6,783 nt of DNA from Pseudonocardiales bacterium (GTDB taxonomy: Bacteria; Actinomycetota; Actinomycetes; Mycobacteriales; Jatrophihabitantaceae), in contig JAVEEO010000269.1 in the NCBI GenBank assembly GCA_030840415.1, positions 1-6,783 on the forward strand. The letters are read 5' to 3'. A program made the translations under genes and the position numbers. Positions 5,861 to 6,783 of this stretch are shown here, piece after piece. Under the pieces are notes generated by a model. That model made no database searches. It was not told the DNA's origin and worked only from the letters and a program-made list of their open reading frames with translations. The first letter of the stretch is position 1, and each line of letters opens with the position of its first letter.

Positions 5861-6783
5861 ATGTCCGCACCCGTTCTGTCCGAGCAGGAAACCCGGGCCC
5901 GCGCCCTGGTCGAGGCACACAACCAGGGCGTCGGTCCGCAGGCGCTGCCGATCGGGGTGCTGACCCCGCTGTCCGGCCCCGGCGACCCGGTGGCCGGCGA
6001 GCTGGTGGTGCGCGGTGCGGTGCTCGGTGCCCGCTACGCCGCCGAGCACACCGGCGTCGAGGTCCGGCTGCTGCTGGAGAACGACCAGCGCGGCGCCGAC
6101 GTCGAGCACATGTCCCGCTCGGCGGTGGGCGGCCTGGCCAAGCTGGCCTTCCTCGACCGGGTCAGCGCGGTGGTCGGCCAGTGGCACCTGCGCACCACCC
6201 CGACCGTGATCGACATGGCCGAGGAGATCGGGCTGCCGGTCTTCGTCGAGAACGGCCACAACACCGCCACCCGGGGCCGGCGGCAGGTGTTCCGCACCTA
6301 CTTCTCGATCGCCGACCGCGCGCCGCTGATGGCCGGCTTCGTGGCCAGCCGGGGTTGGACGAAGGTCTCGGTGATCGCCGCCGACACGGTGTTCGGCCAG
6401 ATGCTGGCCGACACCCTGTGCCAGGAGCTGACCGCGACCGTGCCTGGCGTGGAGTTGCACCGGATCGACTTCGCCCAGGACGGGGTCAGCGACCTGGACG
6501 CCGAGCTGAAGGAGGCCGCGGAGTTCGGGCCGGACCTGCTGCTCAACGTCGGCGTGGTGCGCACCAACTACCTGGTGATCGACGGTGCCCGGGCCGCCGG
6601 TTTGCTGCCGGGCACCCCGATGATGGTGTGCTTCCCGTTCCCGATGCGCTCGGCCGACTACTGGCGGCTGGCCGGCGAGGCCGGTGCCGGGGTGCTGTGG
6701 CCGGCCACCCGGTTCAGCCCCAGCTGGGAGGGCCTGCAGCCGATCGGCCGCTGGTTCGTCGAGGCCTACCACCAGGAGTTCGG
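5861..6783 (+). CDS. Type 1 periplasmic-binding-fold protein without a signal peptide, cut by the right edge
   Basis: The ATG is preceded by AGGAGG that overlaps the stop of the sulfotransferase, with a six-base gap. The 307 complete codons read like the branched-chain amino acid/amide-binding family (Leu/Ile/Val-binding protein, AmiC, UrtA). The fold opens with LPIGVLTPLSG (29-39). Next come the region leading to LLENDQRG (71-78), AVVGQW (103-108), the mid-domain crossover IADRAPLMAGFVASRGWTKV (150-169), and a second lobe with DTVFGQ (175-180) and PDLLLNVG (224-231). Members are usually 380-420 residues, so the last 80-100 are probably outside the window. The N-terminus (MSAPVLSEQETRARALVEAH) is charged, with no hydrophobic core or lipobox cysteine, so it is unlikely to be exported by Sec. 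It may be a cytoplasmic ligand sensor like AmiC, or an unusual exported protein. Co-transcription with the enzymes suggests that it binds a pathway compound (inference). Confidence 0.85.
   Translation, partial: MSAPVLSEQETRARALVEAHNQGVGPQALPIGVLTPLSGPGDPVAGELVVRGAVLGARYAAEHTGVEVRLLLENDQRGADVEHMSRSAVGGLAKLAFLDRVSAVVGQWHLRTTPTVIDMAEEIGLPVFVENGHNTATRGRRQVFRTYFSIADRAPLMAGFVASRGWTKVSVIAADTVFGQMLADTLCQELTATVPGVELHRIDFAQDGVSDLDAELKEAAEFGPDLLLNVGVVRTNYLVIDGARAAGLLPGTPMMVCFPFPMRSADYWRLAGEAGAGVLWPATRFSPSWEGLQPIGRWFVEAYHQEF

Noticed and set aside
4285..5922. Minus-strand open frame of 545 codons
   Set aside because: It spans the opposite strand of two motif-bearing genes, is rich in Gln/Arg/Val/Gly repeats without a fold signature, and lacks a good ribosome binding site.
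5720..6772. Minus-strand open frame opposite the binding-fold protein
   Set aside because: Its His/Gln/Arg-rich composition is what GTG/CTG-rich sense codons give in reverse; no recognisable domain.

Overview
The window is very GC-rich, with nearly every third codon position G or C, GTG and TTG starts, and GGAGG-type ribosome binding sites. This suggests a high-GC actinomycete (Streptomyces or a relative); the genus cannot be read from the sequence. It holds six protein genes and almost no spare DNA. I found no RNA gene, mobile element or CRISPR array. I noticed no TTA codon in the six genes, so nothing points to bldA-type control.

Layout. On the minus strand, positions 1 to about 993 carry an ATP-grasp ligase whose C-terminal end lies beyond the left edge. 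A divergent control region of about 240 bases (994-1233) follows, with a good -10 box, overlapping inverted repeats and a spaced direct repeat. The rest is on the plus strand. First is a CPA2/CHX-type cation:proton antiporter (1234-2502). After a 123-base leader comes a tight run of four genes: a Glu/Leu/Phe/Val-type amino acid dehydrogenase (2626-3774), a D-2-hydroxyacid dehydrogenase (3767-4756), a PAPS-dependent-type sulfotransferase (4753-5850), and a type 1 periplasmic-binding-fold protein without a visible signal peptide (5861 to beyond the right edge). Junctions in this run are an 8-base overlap, a 4-base overlap and a 10-base gap, so it is almost certainly one operon with coupled translation.

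How they may work together (inference). The enzymes are typical of small-molecule biosynthesis: an amide-forming ligase, two dehydrogenases that could turn an amino acid into a 2-keto acid and then a D-2-hydroxy acid with cofactor recycling, and a sulfotransferase that could sulfate the resulting hydroxyl. The antiporter could supply ion homeostasis or self-protection, and the binding-fold protein could sense a substrate or product. I do not recognise the set as a described cluster. The window looks like an interior piece of a specialised-metabolism locus, and the product cannot be named from it.
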